This document shows positions 60,340 to 64,000 of a stretch of DNA of 64,000 nt, one piece after another. Made by a program: the position numbers and the translations under genes. Positions within the stretch are counted from its first letter, which is position 1. Each line of letters starts with the position of its first letter. Origin of the DNA: Prinsepia uniflora (Eukaryota > Streptophyta > Magnoliopsida > Rosales > Rosaceae); assembly GCA_032719365.1 (NCBI GenBank), contig CM064862.1, forward strand, positions 6,164,001 through 6,228,000, read 5' to 3'. The notes beneath the pieces are model-generated. The model was not told the origin of the DNA and made no database searches. It saw only the letters and a program-made list of their open reading frames with translations.

Positions 60340-61912
60340 TTGTATTGATACATGTTTTCGTGATACCTTGTAAATGGTTTGTATTGTCCATTTGTGTCCC
60401 GTACAAGTTTCCCCTATACAAGTCCATATTAAGAACCCTAAAATTTCCCGGAAAAGTCAACGTGTCCCGTACACGTTTCCCCGAGGTGAAAAACCTCGAT
60501 TTGACCAACTTAACGATCTCTGATCGACCCGAAACCACCGTCATTGGATCCGGATTGTCGAAACCTTTACAATGGTCCTGGTCCCACCTAAAAATATGCT
60601 CACACGCGCGCCACGCGAGGGTCAAAGTTCTAGTCAAACGTTGACCAAAAAGTCAACGCTGATGTCAGCAAAGTCAACGTTGATGTCATCATGAATAGTA
60701 AGTCAAAGGTCAAAAGTCAACGGGTCAGATTCAACGAGTCAACTCGCCGGTCAACGAGTCAACTCGCCAGAATTTCTTACCGGAAAACTCGATTGATGCC
60801 CCAAACTTCAAACTTCGATATCTCACTCGTTTCTTAACCAAATTCGATGTTCTACCTATGTAAATCCATCTACTCGAGCCAAGGATTCCAAATATCAACC
60901 CAGAAAAATCAGAAAGTACCTGGATTTTAAGTTATGGCCATTCAAAGTTTCGGCCAGATTTCCAATCATCATTCCGGCCACCTCCAACGTCCAAATCCTT
61001 CCCAAATTGCACCTACAAGCTCGTGAGAGCTCAAAGAACAACATCCTAAGCTTAGAATCAATCAACACCATCAAAATCAAAAACCCAAAATTTGAATCCC
61101 ACAGTTTTACCTTCCAAAATTCCGACCACCGTGCACAACGGTCCTTACCGCGGCCACTATTGGGTTCGTCTCAACATCCTCTCCAACTTTCGTTCACGGG
61201 TCATAAGCAATGGATGATGATTGAGAGGTGTTTGTGTAGGATTGAGGTATATGGTTTTGAAGAAAATAAATGAAGAAGATGAAGATGACGGATGATGAAG
61301 AATGAATGATGATTAAGGATGATGAGGAATGATTAAAAAATGGATTAATGGGAAACATGTTCCACAATTTAGGGCCTCAAAACAAGGGATGGGTGACACT
61401 TGTCACTCATCCAAGTGTTCACAAACTCTGATCACTATTCATTATTTAATAATATTTTAATCGAAATCTTGGTTCGTTCGGTTAATCGATTTCGCTCCTG
61501 TGACCACAACTTCGTCGTCGAATCTCCGATTTCGGCATGCCGCCTGTCATTGGATTCGTATCGACTAGACCTACGTAACGGTCCTTGGCCCTCGTCCATT
61601 GGACCTCCCGGGTCAAAAGTCAACATTTGGCCCCTTTTAACCAAAATTACCAAAATGCCCCTCGACTTTCTCCTCGAATGTCAGAATTGAATGTGCCACT
61701 TGTCTATGAACTCGTGACGTCCTGAACCACGTCACGGTCATCGGTCAAAGTCCATTTGACCGCCTGATCGAAAAGTCAACATTTTACCCACGACCAGGGG
61801 CAAAACGGTCATTTTGCATCGTTCGTCCAATTTCGCTCAACTAATCACGATCAACCTCACTAATCAAGATTAGTCACTAATCTAATCCAGGAATTCGGGA
61901 TGGGTCGTTATA
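60340..61912 (-). mobile_element. Ty3/gypsy long LTR, copy K, reverse and truncated
   Basis: On the minus strand it begins at 61912 with TATAACGACCCATCCC (TG changed to TA) and follows the family for several hundred bases. The left part is diverged, rich in GTTGAC/GTCAAC words (60610-60770), and the normal 3' terminus is absent. It interrupts the gag-like gene at 61913-64000 and abuts the gag fragment at its left. Confidence 0.7.
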
Positions 61913-64000
61913 GTACATGCTGAGCCGAGCCTCCATCTTTGTCAGCACCTGCTCCTAGCCTTGAAGCCTCCGCTCCATCTCCACCACAGCTTCCCGAGCC
62001 GACTCGGCCTCCGCCTTCAGCATCTGCTCGGTCTCCAACGACTCCCGAGCAGCCATAGCAGCCTGCTCCTTCATCTGCTTGCTTTCCTCCTCTACGGAAG
62101 CCGCTCGGTCCAGGGCATCAGAGTAGGTTACAAAGAGCCGACCGAGGGACTACAGCAACAGACAGGTCAGTAAAAATACCAAGGTAAAGGACAAAACGCA
62201 AGTTAGAGCCGACCGAGTTACTTACATGAGAGGCAGCAGCCATAAACCTGTACAACCGCTAGGGGACCGCGTCCCGGGAACAGGTACTCAGACCGCGCAG
62301 CTCCTTGGAGGCACTCGCCACCATGTTGTCCACAACCGGCTGCATCCGATCACGGACCGAGGCAGGAGTATCCTCTCACCGATCTCTTTCAGCAAGCGGT
62401 CCACCCCGACTCGGGTGCAGTTGAGCCGACTGCTTAGCAAGCAAAGCAGCCTCAGAAGGGCGCGGCGGGACCGACCGCAACGGTTCGAACTTCTTCGAAC
62501 ACACTTCCTGCTGCAGAAGTGCGCCCTTTGGCTGAGGGCTGGTCGACGACGGTACTCCCCGGAAGGCAAATGACGGCTCGACGAAGGCCATCTCGGTGGG
62601 AGTAGAAATGGCGACACGTGTCCTCACCTCCTCCGCGGTCTTGGCGAGGGAGTTCCAGACTTGCCTTTCCCGCTCGGCCTCGTTCTCCGTAACCACGATG
62701 CTGACTAGGGCGTTAGCCGGGAGCACGGGCTCAGGGTCCTCCAGATTAATGACCGGAGCCGCAACCTCCGGCTCGGTGCGTTCTGCCCCCGACTCCTACC
62801 TCGAACTCTTCAGCTGTTTCGGTGCAGTAGAGGCGACCACCGACAGGCTCATTGGATTCTTCAGCTGGTTCTTCCTTCTTTTCTTCCCCCCGTCAACACC
62901 GAACAGCTTGCCAAGCCTCTCGGCCGCCCTTGGGTTGAAGTCAGGTGACTGCTGGGATCCCGAGCTGGCATCCGGCGCCTGCTTCCTCTTATGAGCAGAA
63001 CTAGCCGACCCAGCCACTTTCCTCTGCTCTTCCGACCCGGACATTTTCTGCTCTGTCCTTGCCTTCTCAGCCGCTCGGTCAATCCTCATCCTCACGTCTT
63101 TGGAGATGACTTGCACTAAACACCAAATGTCAAATAAAAAAAAAAAGGCACACAGAAATGTGAAGTATGGCGAACAAGGTTACTTACCAAGATTGGGGAT
63201 CAGACCGACCTCGTACAACAGTCGGGGTACCCGAAGCACATCTCGGTGGCGCCACGGGGCGGTACACGCTTCTCTGACCCGCTTGCAGGCCTTCCTCTCT
63301 TCAGCGGTAGGGATCGCCTCGGGAAGAGTATCTGCACAAAAACACACGTCGGTTAACCATGTCCACCGACCCGAAACAACGGCAGTTCAATTTTTAGGGT
63401 AACCACCGACCCTCGGTACCCAGATCCTGGAAAGACGACGGTATGCCTCGTCCTCCCCATTTCCCACCAACGAAGATAAACTTGTTCTTGTACGTCTTCT
63501 GGGAGGACGGTATGCCGTAGATGAACTCTCCCTGCGCCATCTTGTCCTTACACCGAGCATGCAGCCAGCCTGTGCTCTGCTGCTGCTGCGTAAACTCGTA
63601 CAAGTGGACGACCTGGACGTAGGTCGGTGGCTTCTCCCCAGCTCTGGCGAAGGCCGCATACAAGCTGACCAGAATGATCCAGACATTCGGGTTCAGCTGG
63701 CAGAGGGCCACACCCAGCCCTCGGACCATCCTCCTCAGCCATGGGTGTAGGGGCAGCTGGACGCCGTGGCTGAACAGCTCGGTATAGAGCAAGGCCCATC
63801 CCTCTGGAGCCTCACTGAACAGCTCGGTGGGACCGACCACCCGCATCTCCACGTCCTCTGGTACGCCCCATGCCGACCGGAATTTATTCACTGACGCCTC
63901 AGTCTCTCGACTCTCATAAGCATCAATCGACCACACCACCGTGTCGGTCGAGGTAGGGGCTTCAGCGGCCCGAGCCGTGCTCGCACTGGCCGCTCCTTTC
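61913..64000 (-). pseudogene. Tat-like element gag with introns (putative gypsy-type transposon domain), partial
   Basis: The minus-strand frame is open from the window edge: VVWSIDAYESRETEAS, then ALLYTELFSHGVQLPLHPWL and RGLGVALCQLNPNVWIILVS. This matches the plant domain named putative gypsy type transposon. It appears spliced: an exon to about 63405-63410, one at 63189-63331 (GTAAGT donor, CAG acceptor) and one from 63109 on, with phases that agree at the 63189/63109 junction. Lys/Ser-rich and coiled-coil parts follow (EEESKQMKEQAAMAARESLE near 62090). In-frame stops occur in the third exon, and LTR K ends it at 61912. It runs opposite to the integrase at 54770-55563, so it belongs to another copy or to an inverted piece. 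Confidence 0.75.

Noticed and set aside
56066..61912. A complete element with copy J as 5' LTR and copy K as 3' LTR
   Set aside because: K is in reverse orientation, lacks its 3' end, and its flank GTACA does not match the CAGAC flank of J.
62226..62573. Plus-strand frame of 115 residues
   Set aside because: It lies antisense to the Tat-like gag region and resembles no protein.

Overview
The window looks like a gene-poor, transposon-rich stretch of a flowering-plant nuclear genome. It holds three spliced genes of plant type (a U2AF small subunit, a Der-type double GTPase relative and an HD2-type histone deacetylase), and nearly everything else is LTR retrotransposon sequence, much of it nested. 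The species cannot be named from the sequence alone.

Layout. 1-5956: the 3' end and LTR of one Ty3/gypsy element, then an inverted partial LTR of the same family. 5957-9372: another reverse LTR that carries a complete Cassandra TRIM element (8334-9068) with a 5S-rRNA-like promoter. 9373-16408: two direct repeats of about 1.9 kb around a 0.75 kb spacer; the second is split by a solo LTR (13235-15721). 16409-18540: AT-rich spacer with a possible small DNA transposon. 18541-20294: U2AF35 gene, five exons, plus strand. 21845-29053: Der/EngA-like GTPase, minus strand, with a degraded Copia element (24246-28626) inside one intron; the first GTPase domain is not found. 32163-35212: HD2-type histone deacetylase, minus strand. 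35948-48367: a degraded Copia element holding three Ty3/gypsy solo LTRs, one nested in another. 49503-53256: LINE 3' fragment split by a solo LTR. 54278-64000: Tat-like Ty3/gypsy remains (LTR, integrase, and a multi-exon gag in the opposite direction), broken up by an LTR-plus-gag fragment and a reverse LTR of the long-LTR family.

The dominant family has LTRs of 2.5-3.4 kb that begin TGTAACGACCC and end near GTCCTGTCA. Five copies are solo LTRs with exact 5-bp target duplications (GACTA, AAGGG, CTGCC, AAATC, ACAAA), so the insertion order can be read directly. The one copy with a 5' LTR, an initiator-Met primer site and a gag reading frame is at 56066-60290.

The most unusual observation is in these LTRs. 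They carry arrays of short inverted repeats in which the loop or core is constant while the two stem arms change together from unit to unit. The clearest array is at 15110-15318 (eight units, all with matched arms). Similar covarying hairpins occur in every copy I read, in several sequence versions. I do not recognise this as a described property of a plant retrotransposon family; whether it reflects selection on structure or a palindrome-correcting mutation process is open.
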